The notes beneath the pieces are model-generated. The model searched no databases, was not told the DNA's origin, and saw nothing but the letters and a program-made list of their open reading frames with translations. Made by a program: the position numbers and the translations under genes. This document shows, piece by piece, positions 16,305 to 16,517 of a stretch of 16,517 nt of DNA (position 1 is the stretch's first letter; each line of letters opens with the position of its first letter). The DNA comes from an uncultured Lachnospiraceae bacterium. Its GTDB lineage: Bacteria > Bacillota > Clostridia > Lachnospirales > Lachnospiraceae. Location: the NCBI GenBank assembly GCA_900544445.1, contig UQVK01000087.1, positions 1-16,517 on the forward strand, in the 5' to 3' direction.

Positions 16305-16517
16305 TTATTCAGCTGAAATAATATAGTAGTAAATGGGCTGTCCGCCGTACTGCAGCTCGATGTCGCAGGAAGGATAGCGTTCTTCCACCCTCGCCCTGAG
16401 CTTCTCGGCGTCCTCCTCCGTGATATCCGCTCCATAATAGATGCTGATGAGCTCACAGTCCTCGCTCATCATGGCCGCAGTCATATCATAGGCCACATCG
16501 GAGATATCCGAGCCCAC
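16305..16517 (-). CDS. C-terminal end of a DAK2-domain fatty-acid kinase (FakA/YloV-type), 5' part outside window
   Basis: The last 70 codons of a gene entering from the right edge. The visible residues (GSDISDVAYDM, then CELISIYYGADITEED, RYPSCDIELQYGGQPIYYY) match the C-terminal domain of FakA/YloV proteins, which ends in a GGQP-Y motif. FakA phosphorylates fatty acids bound to FakB/DegV proteins. A fakA-like gene directly before recG is a conserved order in Firmicutes, which supports the call. The DhaL kinase domain itself is not in view. Confidence 0.85.
   Translation of the reverse strand: MGSDISDVAYDMTAAMMSEDCELISIYYGADITEEDAEKLRARVEERYPSCDIELQYGGQPIYYYIISAE

Noticed and set aside
14537..16321. 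Plus-strand open frame of 594 codons
   Set aside because: Antisense to recG, which has all helicase motifs; shadow frame.
1..16517. CRISPR arrays, tRNA/rRNA genes, insertion sequences, phage or toxin-antitoxin genes
   Set aside because: Looked for regular direct repeats, clover-leaf/TTCGA signatures, transposase motifs and paired small genes; none seen.

Overview
The window looks like a chromosomal housekeeping segment from a fairly GC-rich, low-GC-lineage Gram-positive anaerobe, most likely a clostridium of the Lachnospiraceae type. The reasons are protein-level resemblance (a ParE/ParC pair with an N-terminus typical of that group, a coiled-coil 'H+-ATPase subunit H-like' protein after coaD, a YlbJ-like protein, a FakA-RecG pair), strong GGAGG-type ribosome binding sites and use of GTG/TTG starts. 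I see no tRNA, rRNA, CRISPR array, transposase or phage gene. Almost all real genes lie on the minus strand; the long open frames on the plus strand opposite them are antisense shadows.

Reading the minus strand from the right edge: the C-terminal end of a FakA/YloV-type DAK2 protein (fatty-acid kinase), then recG seven bases later, then a DegV-family (FakB-type) lipid-binding protein, a hairpin, then parE and parC, a type IIA topoisomerase pair that lacks a recognisable GyrA-box and is therefore called topoisomerase IV-like. Immediately after parC is an AT-richer, 5'-truncated remnant of an AlbA/HATPase_c_4-type regulator with a winged-helix end. Facing it is a plus-strand GNAT acetyltransferase with its own likely promoter.

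The middle holds a compact minus-strand operon with a good sigma-A promoter and a strong intrinsic terminator: rsmD (16S rRNA m2G966 methyltransferase), coaD (phosphopantetheine adenylyltransferase) and a 207-residue coiled-coil protein of unknown function. After the terminator comes a secreted N-acetylmuramoyl-L-alanine amidase whose 5' leader carries two perfect inverted repeats. Converging on it is a plus-strand YlbJ-like membrane protein.

The left end has, divergent from the YlbJ-like gene, an unusual single-chain fusion of an RsuA/RluB-type rRNA pseudouridine synthase with a HAD phosphatase, followed by a YgiQ-family radical SAM protein that runs off the left edge. The window is mostly ordinary; the pseudouridine synthase-HAD fusion, the structured amidase leader, the regulator remnant after parC, a possible non-AUG small ORF near 7.63-7.71 kb, and the apparent break-up of a recG-rsmD-coaD-ylbJ-like gene order are the points most worth a second look.
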